A stretch of DNA of 64,000 bases from Pantoea rwandensis (GTDB lineage: Bacteria > Pseudomonadota > Gammaproteobacteria > Enterobacterales > Enterobacteriaceae): NCBI RefSeq assembly GCF_002095475.1, contig NZ_MLFR01000013.1, positions 62,001 to 126,000 of the forward strand. Direction: 5' to 3'. The position numbers and the translations under genes were made by a program. The notes below the pieces were generated by a model. The model was not told the DNA's origin. It searched no databases and saw only the letters and a program-made list of their open reading frames with translations. Shown here in pieces: positions 9,644 through 18,825 of this stretch. Each line of letters starts with the position of its first letter. Position 1 is the stretch's first letter.

Positions 9644-9691
9644 TTTCGAGTGCGCTACAACGCGCACTCTCAAGAAATTTTGCACTGAAAA

Positions 9692-9807
9692 TGTAGGGTC
9701 GCCATTCATGGCGTAATACTTGTCACTCAAGCGCGTTTCGGTCGCCATTAATGGCGACCCTACATTGTTCGGTGCGGTTTTCGTAGGGTACGCATTCATG
9801 CGTACCG
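9692..9807. repeat. family A short palindromic repeats (GTAGGGTCGCCAT type)
   Basis: TGTAGGGTCGCCAT at 9692 is repeated in inverted orientation as ATGGCGACCCTACA ending at 9764, each arm carrying its own small palindrome around CCATTCATGG or CCATTAATGG. A related unit CGTAGGGTACGCATTCATG follows at 9782. The same family occurs at 26687-26960 and 60911-61050. They resemble REP-type extragenic palindromes and may end plaP transcripts. Confidence 0.8.
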
Positions 9808-9845
9808 GGTTAAATACGCACTGATTGGCTTAAGTGAGCGGCATT

Positions 9846-9868
9846 ACGCCATTCCTGGCGGCCTTTTT
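9846..9868 (+). terminator. possible terminator between plaP and the ygbI-like gene
   Basis: A short stem (CGCC, ATTCCT loop, GGCG) is followed by GCC and seven T residues on the plus strand. The stem is weak, so function is uncertain. Confidence 0.35.
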
Positions 9869-9882
9869 TTAGCCGCACAATT

Positions 9883-10645
9883 TCAACCCGCCAGCACCAG
9901 CTCCCAGCTCCCCGCACTCAACGTCTCGCGTCCCGACTTGCTCAATTCGGTATCCGTAATCAAGGTATCAAATCGCTCCAGCGGCAGGGCTAAATGCGTG
10001 GCGATCTTGTTGTACTTTGAACTGTCGCTCAGTAGCACGCGCTTGCTGCTCACATCACTGGCCGCTAACTTCACCGGCACTTTATCTTCATCCGGCGTAT
10101 ACAAACCGCGTGGTCCCCAGCAGGAGGCTGAAATGAAGGCAATATCAATCGCCAGCATGCGCAAACTGCGCGCCGCGGCTTCGCCGACACTGGAGCGGTT
10201 CTCACGGCAGACGGTGCCGCCCGTGTGAATAAGTTTGCAGTCGCTGCTCTCCATCAACAACCGCGCGATCACAAAATCATTGGTCACAACCAGCAAGTCA
10301 TCGCGTTCCAGCAGTTCACGAGCGAGTGCCAGCGTAGTGGTGCCAGCATCGAGGTAGATACAGCTGTTGCGTGGGATGTGCCGCGCCGCAAACTGACCAA
10401 TTGCCATTTTTTCGCTGCTGTACATGCTGGTTTTCGCCAGATGTGATGGTTCAGCGGCCAGGCGATCGGCCGAACGCACGCCACCGGAGACGGAAAGTAC
10501 GGCACCTTGCTCTTCCAGTTTTTGCACATCACGACGAATCGTCATGTGCGATACCCCCCAAACGCTCGGTAAGCTCGGCAATGCTCACCACGCCACGTTC
10601 AGCAACCAGCGCTAATATCTGTTGATGACGTTCTACCGGAATCAC
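9883..10645 (-). pseudogene. ygbI: DeoR-family regulator (YgbI-like), frameshifted
   Basis: Probable repressor of the divergent four-carbon sugar acid genes. The longest frame (9883-10581) covers most of a DeoR protein but starts inside the helix-turn-helix. The missing N-terminus is present in another frame: from a GTG at 10645 it reads MIPVERHQQILALVAERG and SIAELTERLG, then should continue VSHMTIRRDV. The two frames meet at a run of six G residues on the minus strand (10554-10559); removing one G restores one protein of about 253 residues. The C-terminal DeoR sensor domain (DAGTTT, near residue 100) is intact. A sequence error in the G run, slippage-based phase variation, or decay are all possible. 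Confidence 0.8.
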
Positions 10646-10684
10646 ATGACTCTCCCTGAATTATCATTTTTTCACATTGTAGAG

Positions 10685-10785
10685 CATCGATTCACAGGCT
10701 GCAGCACAATTTATCCTAACGAAATGTAAGCAGATTTCCTGTGTTTGTGGGGGTTGCCCGCACGAATGCCGCTTGTGAATCGATG
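10685..10785. promoter_or_regulatory. paired candidate operators in the ygbI-ltnD spacer
   Basis: CATCGATTCACA (10685-10696) and its exact complement TGTGAATCGATG (10774-10785) form a perfect 12-bp inverted pair about 90 bp apart between the divergent genes. This arrangement fits two DeoR-type operator sites for looping repression. Further along, TGTGATTTACCGCACG at 10814-10829 is a partial CRP-like site. Binding by the YgbI-like protein is inferred. Confidence 0.5.
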
Positions 10786-10904
10786 TGACATCCCGATTGG
10801 GTAAGTTAATTTTTGTGATTTACCGCACGTTTCTCAGCCAGTAACTGCGGAAGAATTAACACCAATGAACAAATTATCACTTAATTTAACAACGGAGGTG
10901 TGCT

Positions 10905-11813
10905 GTGTCAGCAACCGTGAATAACGTCGGCGTGATTGGTTTAGGTTCCATGGGCATGGGCGCAGCACAGTCCTGTATTCGCGCAGGTTTGAACACCTGG
11001 AGCGTTGATTTAAACCCACAGGCGTTGGAAACCCTGCGTCAAGCCGGTGCGCGCGATGCGCAAACTTCTGCGGCCAGTTTTGCTCAAGAGTTAGATGCCG
11101 TGCTGCTGCTGGTGGTGAATGCCGCGCAGGTTAAAGCGATTCTGTTTGGCGAAAGTGGTCTGGCTTCGCAGCTCAAGCCGGGTACCGTTGTGATGGTCTC
11201 TTCTACCATTTCTTCACAAGATGCGCAGGCGATTGAACAGCAGTTAGCGCAGCACCAGTTAGTGATGCTGGATGCACCGGTATCAGGCGGTGCAGCTAAA
11301 GCCGCCGTGGGTGAGATGACCGTTATGGCCTCAGGTAGCGATGAAGCTTTTGCGCGCTTACAGCCAGTGCTGGACGCCGTCGCTGCAAAAGTCTATCGCG
11401 TAGGCAGTGAAATTGGTTTGGGTTCAACGGTAAAAATCATCCATCAGCTGTTGGCGGGCGTTCATATTGCCGTGGGTGCAGAAGCGATGGCGCTGGCTGC
11501 TCGTGCCGGTATCCCACTCGACACTATGTATGACGTGGTGACCAATGCCGCCGGTAACTCGTGGATGTTTGAGAACCGCATGCGTCACGTGGTAGATGGC
11601 GACTATTCCCCGAAATCGGCGGTCGACATCTTCGTGAAAGATCTCAACCTGGTCGCAGATACCGCCAAATCGCTGCACTTCCCGCTGCCTCTGGCTTCCA
11701 CTGCACTCAACATGTTTACCGAGGCCAGCAATGCCGGTCACGGTCGTGAAGACGACAGCGCAGTCATCAAGATTTTCAGCGGCATCACGCTGCCAGCATC
11801 AAAGGAGAAGTAA
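10905..11813 (+). CDS. ltnD: L-threonate dehydrogenase LtnD
   Basis: NAD-dependent oxidation of L-threonate to 2-oxo-tetronate, first step of a four-carbon acid sugar pathway (YgbJ in E. coli). The 302-residue protein belongs to the beta-hydroxyacid dehydrogenase family: Rossmann motif GLGSMG at residues 12-17, substrate loop DAPVSGG at 123-129, and the catalytic lysine Lys177 in KIIHQL. The GTG start at 10905 has GGAGG eight bases upstream. It heads the operon ltnD-otnK-otnC-otnI, divergent from the ygbI-like gene. Confidence 0.9.
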   Translation: MSATVNNVGVIGLGSMGMGAAQSCIRAGLNTWSVDLNPQALETLRQAGARDAQTSAASFAQELDAVLLLVVNAAQVKAILFGESGLASQLKPGTVVMVSSTISSQDAQAIEQQLAQHQLVMLDAPVSGGAAKAAVGEMTVMASGSDEAFARLQPVLDAVAAKVYRVGSEIGLGSTVKIIHQLLAGVHIAVGAEAMALAARAGIPLDTMYDVVTNAAGNSWMFENRMRHVVDGDYSPKSAVDIFVKDLNLVADTAKSLHFPLPLASTALNMFTEASNAGHGREDDSAVIKIFSGITLPASKEK

Positions 11814-11815
11814 CC

Positions 11816-13075
11816 ATGCGTTTAGGCGTGATTGCTGACGACTTCACCGGTGCAACGGATATCGCCAGCTTCCTGGTGCAGAACGGTCTGCCCACTATTC
11901 AGTTCAATGGCGTGCCAGCAAGCCATGATGAGCTGAGCGCGCAGGCGATTGTGATCAGCCTGAAGTCACGCTCTTGCCCGGCGCAGCAGGCGATCGACCA
12001 GTCTCTGGCGGCGCTGGAATGGCTACAACAGCAGGGCTGCGACCGTTTTTACTTCAAATATTGCTCCACATTTGACAGTACGGAACACGGCAACATCGGC
12101 CCAGTAACCGATGCGTTGCTGGCGGCGTTAGGCGAAACGCAAACGGTGATTTCGCCGTCACTGCCCGTTAACGGCCGTACTGTGTATCAGGGCTATCTGT
12201 TTGTCGCCGACCAGCTGCTGTCGGAATCGGGTATGCGCCATCATCCGGTCACACCCATGACCGATAGCAATCTGGTGCGTTTAATGACGCGCCAGGCCAC
12301 AGGGCAGGCGGCGGTGATCAACGCTGTGCAGCTGGATAAAGGCGCGGATGCGGTGCGTGAACAGCTGGCTGTGCTGAAAGCGCAGGGCATCAACTATGTG
12401 GTGCTGGATGCGCTCAACGAGCAGCATCTGCTGACCCAAGGCGAAGCCTTGAAAGAAACGGTGCTGGTCACCGGCGGTTCCGGCCTGGCGATTGGTATTG
12501 CGCGCGCTTGGGCTACCCAGCAGCAGAACAGCGATGCCGAACAAGCCGGGCGCCCACAAGGCGAGCGTGCGGTGGTGATTTCTGGCTCTTGTTCGCAGAT
12601 GACCAATCGCCAGGTGCAGGCCTATCGCCAGCAGGCTCCTTCCCATGAAGTACTGGTGGAGCGCTGTCTCGACAATGCCGATGCGTATGCGCAAGAGCTG
12701 TGCGACTGGGTTGCGGCGAATAACCAGCAACCGCTGGCACCGCTGCTGTTTGCCACTGCAGATGCACAGCAATTACAGGCAATCCAGCAGCAGTATGGCG
12801 CTGCACGCAGCAGTGAAGCGGTTGAGCACTTGTTTGCCGCCGTGACGCGTGAGTTGAAATCACGTGGCTGGCAGCGCTTTATCGTCGCGGGTGGCGAAAC
12901 CTCTGGTGTGGTGGCACAAAGCCTGGGTGTGACGGCGTTCCACATTGGCCCGATGATCTCGCCGGGTGTGCCGTGGGTGCGAGACATCCATCAGCCGCTG
13001 TCGCTGGCCTTGAAATCGGGCAACTTTGGTGACGAACAATTCTTTGCCCGCGCACAGACGGAGTTTTCAGCATGA
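11816..13075 (+). CDS. otnK: 3-oxo-tetronate kinase OtnK
   Basis: Phosphorylates 3-oxo-tetronate at the 4-position with ATP (YgbK, former DUF1537, now the four-carbon acid sugar kinase family). The 419-residue protein starts MRLGVIADDFTGATDIASF, the family signature, and the C-terminal nucleotide-binding domain contains VAGGETSG. It begins two bases after the ltnD stop and its own stop overlaps the otnC start. Confidence 0.92.
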   Translation: MRLGVIADDFTGATDIASFLVQNGLPTIQFNGVPASHDELSAQAIVISLKSRSCPAQQAIDQSLAALEWLQQQGCDRFYFKYCSTFDSTEHGNIGPVTDALLAALGETQTVISPSLPVNGRTVYQGYLFVADQLLSESGMRHHPVTPMTDSNLVRLMTRQATGQAAVINAVQLDKGADAVREQLAVLKAQGINYVVLDALNEQHLLTQGEALKETVLVTGGSGLAIGIARAWATQQQNSDAEQAGRPQGERAVVISGSCSQMTNRQVQAYRQQAPSHEVLVERCLDNADAYAQELCDWVAANNQQPLAPLLFATADAQQLQAIQQQYGAARSSEAVEHLFAAVTRELKSRGWQRFIVAGGETSGVVAQSLGVTAFHIGPMISPGVPWVRDIHQPLSLALKSGNFGDEQFFARAQTEFSA

Positions 13076-13698
13076 CCGAACAGCAAGCACGCGAAGAGAT
13101 GGTGCACCTTGGCGCCTCTTTCTTCCAGCGCGGTTACGCCACCGGCTCAGCAGGTAATCTGTCGCTGCTGTTAGAAGATGGCAATCTGCTGGCGACGCCA
13201 ACCGGTTCCTGTCTGGGTGAATTACAGGCTGACCGTCTGTCAAAAGTGACGATGCAAGGCGAGTGGATTTCAGGTGACAAGCCTTCGAAAGAAGTGGCTT
13301 TTCACCGCGCGCTTTATCTCAACAATCCCGCCTGTAAAGCGGTGGTGCACCTGCACAGCCATTATTTGACGGCGCTCTCGTGTCTTAACGATCTCGACAG
13401 TGAAAACTGCATTCGCCCCTTCACGCCGTACGTAGTGATGCGCGTGGGTGATGTGCCGGTGGTGCCGTATTACAAACCGGGTGATGACCGCCTGGCTGAA
13501 GATCTCGCACAGCTCGCGCCACGTTACAACGCGTTCCTGCTGGCCAATCACGGTCCGGTGGTGGTGGGTAAATCACTGCGTGAAGCCGCCAATAACACTG
13601 AAGAACTGGAAGAGACCGCGCGTCTGATGTTCACGCTCGGCGACCGCTCGATTCGTTATCTCACCGATAGCGAAGTGGCGGAATTGAGGAATTACTGA
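13072..13698 (+). CDS. otnC: 3-oxo-tetronate 4-phosphate decarboxylase OtnC
   Basis: Class II aldolase-like enzyme (YgbL) that decarboxylates 3-oxo-tetronate 4-phosphate to dihydroxyacetone phosphate, feeding central metabolism. 208 residues; the metal-binding histidines are in VVHLHSHYL and LANHGPV, and GNLS near residue 29 binds the phosphate. Start overlaps the otnK stop (ATGA); the stop overlaps the otnI ATG. Confidence 0.92.
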   Translation: MTEQQAREEMVHLGASFFQRGYATGSAGNLSLLLEDGNLLATPTGSCLGELQADRLSKVTMQGEWISGDKPSKEVAFHRALYLNNPACKAVVHLHSHYLTALSCLNDLDSENCIRPFTPYVVMRVGDVPVVPYYKPGDDRLAEDLAQLAPRYNAFLLANHGPVVVGKSLREAANNTEELEETARLMFTLGDRSIRYLTDSEVAELRNY

Positions 13699-14477
13699 TG
13701 CCTAAGTTTGCTGCCAATTTATCCACGCAGTTCGGCGAACTGCCGTTTATTGAACGTTTCGCCGCAGCCGCCAACGCCGGTTTCCGTGCCGTTGAGTTCC
13801 TGTTTCCATATGACTATCCAGCAGAAGTGATCAAAGCCGAGCTGGAGAATCATCAACTGGAGTTGGTGTTGTTCAACACGGCTGCCGGGAACGTGCAGGC
13901 GGGAGAGTGGGGCGTGTCGGCGATTCCGGGACGTGAAGCAGAGGCGCGTGACGATATCGATCGGGCGCTGGAATATGCTTTAGCACTGGGCTGCCCTCAG
14001 GTGCATGTGATGGCGGCAACGGTGCCAAACGGTGTCGATCAGGCGGCGTATGAAGAGACGTTTGTGCGTAATATGCATTACGCCTCAGAGCGCTTTGCGC
14101 CTCACGGCATCCGCTTGTTACTGGAAGCACTCAATCCGGTGACTAAACCAAATTATCTCTATTCCAGTCAGTATCAGACGCTGGCGATGATGGAGCGTAT
14201 TGACCGTCCAAACGTGTTTACGCAGTTGGATCTGTTTCACGCACAACTGGTGGACGGCAACCTCAGCCACCTGATCCGCGAGTACGCCGGACGTTATCGT
14301 CATATCCAGATCGCCTCCGCGCCGCATCGTCACGAACCTGATGAAGGCGAGATCAACTATCCGTACCTGTTTAACCTGCTGGATGAAGTGGGCTACGACG
14401 GTTGGGTAGGCTGCGAGTACTTCCCGCGCGGTCGCACCGAAGCGGGTCTCGGCTGGTTCGCACCGTACGCGAAATAA
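13698..14477 (+). CDS. otnI: 2-oxo-tetronate isomerase OtnI
   Basis: Interconverts 2-oxo- and 3-oxo-tetronate (YgbM), linking LtnD to OtnK. 259 residues, hydroxypyruvate-isomerase-like TIM barrel with metal ligands expected in LLLEALNP and [11 protein letters not shown]. It is translationally coupled to otnC (TGATG overlap). A GC-rich hairpin follows at 14493-14522, and an ERIC element separates it from the permease. Confidence 0.92.
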   Translation: MPKFAANLSTQFGELPFIERFAAAANAGFRAVEFLFPYDYPAEVIKAELENHQLELVLFNTAAGNVQAGEWGVSAIPGREAEARDDIDRALEYALALGCPQVHVMAATVPNGVDQAAYEETFVRNMHYASERFAPHGIRLLLEALNPVTKPNYLYSSQYQTLAMMERIDRPNVFTQLDLFHAQLVDGNLSHLIREYAGRYRHIQIASAPHRHEPDEGEINYPYLFNLLDEVGYDGWVGCEYFPRGRTEAGLGWFAPYAK

Positions 14478-14492
14478 CCTTTGTTGTACCGA

Positions 14493-14522
14493 CCTGCGCA
14501 GGGCTTTTACGCCCTGTGCGGG
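14493..14522 (+). terminator. hairpin after otnI
   Basis: A 12-bp stem with two mismatches (CCTGCGCAGGGC with GCCCTGTGCGGG) and a six-base loop sits 16 bp past the otnI stop. It lacks a T tract, so it may protect or attenuate the transcript rather than stop it. Confidence 0.4.
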
Positions 14523-14556
14523 CGAAGTCTTACCTGAATTCATAAAACACTAAAAA

Positions 14557-14693
14557 TATACCCAAGTACCCCAAAAAATCCGAGTTGTAGATAGGCGGCA
14601 AGCGGGTGATTCGCCAGGAGCTTACATCAGTCAGTGGCGGGGGCGAATCCACGTAGCCAACGCGTCTACCGCTCGAAGTATGACGGGGGCAAT
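14557..14693. repeat. ERIC element
   Basis: The segment contains the ERIC core CCAGGAGCTTACATCAGT, GTAGCCAACGC and GAAGTATGACGGG, with an imperfect inverted left end beginning TATACCC. Its length, about 137 bp, is near the 127-bp standard. It lies between otnI and the downstream permease, so it is probably transcribed within the operon and could fold into a long hairpin that changes permease expression. Confidence 0.9.
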
Positions 14694-14710
14694 AGAATTA
14701 GAGGTTTATC

Positions 14711-16063
14711 ATGTCTACCGCACTACTGCTCGCGATTGCGACAGCCAGCATTGTGATATTGCTGCTGCTGGTGATTAAAGCCAAAGTCCATCCGTTTGTT
14801 GCTTTACTGATTGTCAGTCTGATCGTCGCCATCAGTACCGGTATTCCGGCTGATAAGATCATGGAAACCATCTTCAGCGGCATGGGCAACCTGCTCGGCC
14901 ACATCACCATTATTATCGTGTTGGGGGCGATGCTCGGTGCAGTGATTGAAGCATCGGGCGGTGCGGAATCGCTGGCGCAGCGTTTCAGTAAGTCGCTCGG
15001 TATCAAACGCACCGTTGCGGCACTGACCATGGCGGCGTTTATCCTCGGTATTCCGGTGTTCTTCGAGGTCGGCTTTATCATTGTGATCCCGCTGATTTAC
15101 GGTTTCACCAAAGTCGCGCGCGTCTCACCGCTGAAATTTGGCTTGCCGATGGCGGGCGTGATGTTAACCGTGCATGTGGCGTTACCGACGCACCCAGGCG
15201 CTGCCGCGGCTGCCGGTATTCTGCATACCGATATGGGCTGGTTGATGATGCTGGGTATTCTGATCTCGATTCCTGTTGGCATTGTTGGTTATTACGTCGC
15301 AAAAGCGATGAACCTGCGTCAGTATCACCTCTCAGTGGATGTGCTTGAGCAGTTGCAGCTGGCAAAACCTGAAGGCACGCCGAAAAGTGAAGTGCCACCG
15401 CCGGGTGCCATGACCATCGCGGGCCTGATTGTGGTGCCGATTGTGTTGATCGTGCTGGGTACGCTGGCGCATTCGATGTTGGCAGAAGGTAGCGTGCTGC
15501 GTAATGTGATGACGGTGATTGGTAATCCACCGATTGCCTTGCTGATCGCGCTGGCACTGGCAGCGTGGTTCCTCGGCGTGCGTCGTGGCTGGAGCAAAGA
15601 GAAGCTGGAAGACTTAACGGGACGCGCTATCCCAAGCTCAGCCAGCGTGATTCTGGTGGCGGGTGCAGGCGGTGCGTTTGGTAAAGTGCTGGTGGAATCT
15701 GGCGTAGGGAAAGCGCTGGCGGTAACGCTGGAAACTCTGCATCTGCCACTGGTGCCTGCCGCCTTTATTCTGTCGCTGGCGCTGCGTGCGTCTCAGGGGT
15801 CTGCCACGGTGGCGATTCTGACGACCAGCGGCTTGTTGAGCCAGGCGGTGGGCGATGTGACCGATATGCAGCGTGTGTTGGTGACGCTGGCGGCATGCTT
15901 CGGTGGATTGGGCTTGTCACATGTCAACGATGCCGGTTTCTGGGTGGTAACGCGCTATCTGGGATTGTCAGTCGCCGATGGCCTGAAGACCTGGACCGTG
16001 TTAACCACGCTGATGGGCTTAAGCGGCTTTGCGCTAACCTGGCTGGTGTGGGGCATGATTTAA
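14711..16063 (+). CDS. ygbN: GntP-family sugar acid:proton symporter (YgbN-like)
   Basis: A 450-residue permease with about twelve membrane segments, from the gluconate:proton symporter family (MSTALLLAIATASIVILLLL at the N-terminus, GIPVFFEVGFIIVIPL near residue 115, RASQGSATVAI near residue 360). As the last gene of ltnD-otnK-otnC-otnI it very probably imports the threonate-type substrate; E. coli ygbN holds the same place. AGAGG lies upstream of the ATG. Confidence 0.88.
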   Translation: MSTALLLAIATASIVILLLLVIKAKVHPFVALLIVSLIVAISTGIPADKIMETIFSGMGNLLGHITIIIVLGAMLGAVIEASGGAESLAQRFSKSLGIKRTVAALTMAAFILGIPVFFEVGFIIVIPLIYGFTKVARVSPLKFGLPMAGVMLTVHVALPTHPGAAAAAGILHTDMGWLMMLGILISIPVGIVGYYVAKAMNLRQYHLSVDVLEQLQLAKPEGTPKSEVPPPGAMTIAGLIVVPIVLIVLGTLAHSMLAEGSVLRNVMTVIGNPPIALLIALALAAWFLGVRRGWSKEKLEDLTGRAIPSSASVILVAGAGGAFGKVLVESGVGKALAVTLETLHLPLVPAAFILSLALRASQGSATVAILTTSGLLSQAVGDVTDMQRVLVTLAACFGGLGLSHVNDAGFWVVTRYLGLSVADGLKTWTVLTTLMGLSGFALTWLVWGMI

Positions 16064-16066
16064 ATC

Positions 16067-16110
16067 ATATTGCGCCGTTACGGATGTTGTAGCGGCGCAA
16101 TTTATTGCGC
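16067..16110. repeat. family B short palindromic repeat pair
   Basis: ATTGCGCCGTTAC and GTAGCGGCGCAAT form an inverted pair with one mismatch, the right copy continuing into TTATTGCGC. It lies between the converging ygbN and sbcB genes and may serve as a bidirectional terminator. Further copies are at 30228, 32071, 39376, 48396 and 62640. Confidence 0.75.
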
Positions 16111-16118
16111 GATAGCGT

Positions 16119-17546
16119 CTAAGACACCAACTCCTGCGCGTACAAATACAGCGCTTTCAGCTGTGCCATCTTCTCCGCGTTACCCTCATGCAAACTCGCT
16201 AGCGACTCCAGCTCTAACAGGAACGCCTGCACGCGGTCGGCATTGAGCGCTTCGCGGCGATGCTGCAACCAGCGCTGCTGTTCTTGATCATCCAGCGTGC
16301 CAGGAAAATTGCGCGCACGATAGCGGAACAACAGCTTCATGATGCGTTTATCGTCGAAGGTCAAATCCAGCGCCGGTAAATTTTGTGGCGGCGTCTGGCG
16401 TACAATGTTCATTGCCGCGCGGTCGGCATCGCTAAAGAAACCGTTATACAGCTGAGCATCCACATCCTCCGAAGGCTTAAACGGCTCCGCTTCGGCAAAT
16501 AGCGCCACGGCTTTTTCACGCACTTCCGCGTGTTGACGCAGCAGTGCGAGGTTCGCCAGACAGCGCTGGCGATCAATATTCAGCCGCTCGGCATCTTCTG
16601 GACGCAAGGTATTGGCGGGTGCTAACACCGGGCACTTATTGATATGCACCAGCTTAATCGGCACCGCCGCGCGGTCGCCTAATTCACTCTGCTTGGTATA
16701 AAGCCGCTCGCGCAGTTCATCCGCATCCAGATCCAGCAGTGGCTGCATATCGCCCGCTAAATCCACCACGATCAACGCATTGCGATTGTCCGGATGCCAT
16801 GCCACTGGCACCACCCAGCTGGTGTTGCCGCGCGCTGCACCGAACATGCCCGAGACGTGCACCAGTGGCTTCATCTGCGGGATATCAATCAGGTTCATCA
16901 GTTTCTGTTTATTGCGATGGCTAAACAGAAACTCGAACAGTTTTGGCTGCTTCTCTTTAACCAGTTTCGCCATCGCTAGCGTGGCATACACATCTGACAT
17001 CGCATCGTGCGCCTGCTCATGCGCGACGCCGTTAGCCTTGGTGAGATGCTCCAGCTTAAAGCTAGGGAAACCGTCATCATTCTCCGGCCAGACGATGCCT
17101 TCGGGACGCAGAGCGTAGCAGGCACGCATCACATCCAACAGATCCCAGCGCGAATTGCCGTTCTGCCAGCTCCAGCCGTAGGGATCGAAGAAGTTGCGGT
17201 AGAAGATATTGCGTGTCACTTCGTCATCAAAGCGCACGTTGTTGTAACCAATCACACAGGTTTGCGCTTCAGTGAACAAACCATGAATGCGCTCCGCAAA
17301 CGCCGCTTCTGTCACACCGCGCGCTTTGGCAACCTGTGGTGTGATGCCAGTGATCATCACCGCTTCAGGCTGCGGCAAATAGTCATCGGCCGGCTGGCAA
17401 TAAAACACCTGCGGTTCACCTACGGCATTGAAATCTTTATCGGTACGCAGCCCGGCAAACTGCGCCGGACGGTCCAGTGAGGGACTCTTGCCGAAGGTTT
17501 CGTAATCGTGAAAGAGAAAGGTAGGTTGTTCGGGATCGTTCTTCAA
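16119..17546 (-). CDS. sbcB: exodeoxyribonuclease I SbcB
   Basis: Processive 3'-5' single-strand DNA exonuclease acting in mismatch repair and suppression of recBC phenotypes. The 475-residue protein matches E. coli ExoI throughout: the DEDD exonuclease motif HDYETFG gives Asp14 and Glu16, followed by an SH3-like and a C-terminal helical domain. The start is a TTG at 17546; the only nearby upstream ATG is out of frame and quickly closed, and the E. coli alignment supports this start. A LexA-like box lies about 80 bp upstream. In E. coli dacD is the neighbour; here 3.7 kb of AT-rich DNA intervene. Confidence 0.95.
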   Translation of the reverse strand: MKNDPEQPTFLFHDYETFGKSPSLDRPAQFAGLRTDKDFNAVGEPQVFYCQPADDYLPQPEAVMITGITPQVAKARGVTEAAFAERIHGLFTEAQTCVIGYNNVRFDDEVTRNIFYRNFFDPYGWSWQNGNSRWDLLDVMRACYALRPEGIVWPENDDGFPSFKLEHLTKANGVAHEQAHDAMSDVYATLAMAKLVKEKQPKLFEFLFSHRNKQKLMNLIDIPQMKPLVHVSGMFGAARGNTSWVVPVAWHPDNRNALIVVDLAGDMQPLLDLDADELRERLYTKQSELGDRAAVPIKLVHINKCPVLAPANTLRPEDAERLNIDRQRCLANLALLRQHAEVREKAVALFAEAEPFKPSEDVDAQLYNGFFSDADRAAMNIVRQTPPQNLPALDLTFDDKRIMKLLFRYRARNFPGTLDDQEQQRWLQHRREALNADRVQAFLLELESLASLHEGNAEKMAQLKALYLYAQELVS

Positions 17547-17618
17547 AGTTTATTTCCGTTCATTATTGTTCATTAACCCACTGAAAAAGAAGCATTAACC
17601 TCTAATCTCCCGCCTTTT

Positions 17619-17644
17619 AAAAACTGTATGTAATTACAGTTTTT
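17619..17644. promoter_or_regulatory. LexA-like box upstream of sbcB
   Basis: A perfect inverted repeat with 10-bp arms (AAAAACTGTA, spacer TGTAAT, TACAGTTTTT) contains CTGTATGTAATTACAG, which agrees with the SOS box CTGTATATATATACAG at 14 of 16 positions. It is 78 bp upstream of the sbcB TTG codon. A simple hairpin without LexA function is possible. Confidence 0.45.
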
Positions 17645-18224
17645 CATTAATACTTAAGTTTGTAAATGTAATATGTCGTACGATATTTGTACTAAACCAC
17701 TGTTTTGCTTTGTACTAATATAATTATGGCATTGAGTCGCATCAAATTCTGTTCCATACATGGTAAACCATATTTGGGCCCCGATGGGCATGGGGTTTAT
17801 GCTTCTCAGAAAGGGGGGCATCCTTTAATGCGGTTAGCAATGGGAAGGCGATATGTTATTGAGGCTTACTGAATATAATCCGTTTTGATTATCATTATAT
17901 AATCCTTATGCGGTCATCTACAGTCAAGCTCAGGCCTTCGAAATAGTTGAAGGCTTTGATCTGGCTTCCAGTCTTTATAGTTGCTGCCGAATAGTTTGCT
18001 GGTATTTGCTGGGGATAGGTGAAGGTGCGCATGGTGGTTGAAGGCTAATGAGACTTACGTTACCCTTGAAATCATATGCTTAGCTAGACGATGATTCGTA
18101 TTTCGGGTTAATCCCAAGGATCATTTTTAATTCTAATTTAGCTTAATTTTTGTTTGATTGTTTGATTGTTTGATGTTCTTTTGATAAAAAATATCTAATT
18201 TTATTTCCATTCTGTTCAATTAAA
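17645..18224. other. AT-rich stretch with no recognisable gene
   Basis: This begins the insertion between sbcB and dacD. Only two short frames without good ribosome sites are visible: 17726-17872 plus strand (48 codons, starting MALSRIKFCSIHGKPY) and 17895-18032 minus strand (45 codons, starting MRTFTYPQQIPANY). I recognise neither. The rest holds no feature I can support. Confidence 0.4.
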
Positions 18225-18488
18225 TCATACGAAACTTTTGATAGCAATGTCGTTAAAGGCAAAATACCACCTAAGCATACGAAATAAAAAATGAATACTC
18301 CCAAGTAAGGGTTTTAACTTTAGCAATTCTTGCCCAATGATATAGATGATGTTTGCATGAATTAGATAAATAGAGTGATTTATTTCACCCATGGATTTAG
18401 TGAGGTTATATGCAATTATTTGGGGGGCTAGATGCACCAAGTGCGAATAATGCGTACAAAAAAGTACATAAAGTGCTTCGGTCGCCAA
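18225..18488 (-). pseudogene. acyltransferase-3 remnant (C-terminal part)
   Basis: The frame encodes 87 residues with GEINHSIYLIHANIIYIIGQ, which corresponds to LGTISYSIYLCHSTIIYLL near the end of the intact acyltransferase at 18826-19941. Membrane-type acyltransferase_3 enzymes are about 350 residues, so the catalytic N-terminal half is missing. Upstream the frame is closed by stops, and shifted fragments continue to about 18600. It is a decayed second O-acyltransferase gene. Confidence 0.65.
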
Positions 18489-18825
18489 GTAAATGATAAC
18501 AAATTATTTTGTGTGCAATGCGCAGGAGAAATATAATTGGTAATATTATAAATATTACATTAATCAGTGTGGTTGGCATTTTGAACGCCTCGTATTTTTT
18601 GTCAGCATGCTATAGAACAATCCCAATAATAAAGTGGGGTAAATGATGTAATATGCTGATTGTGTATAATGAGAACGCTAAGTGCTGCTATACCTCGGGA
18701 ACGGTTTGTTTGGTAGAATGTCGATAGTTGCTTACAACTCAATAGAGTGGTGTCAATTTAGGCCTCACTGTGAAAAAGAAGAGTGAGGGTCTGATGCGCT
18801 TCATTATGTTTTCTCCATCTCACGG

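Noticed and set aside
17726..18032. Two small frames (48 and 45 codons) in the sbcB-side spacer as real genes
   Set aside because: Neither has a ribosome binding site or recognisable homologue; mentioned only in the spacer entry.
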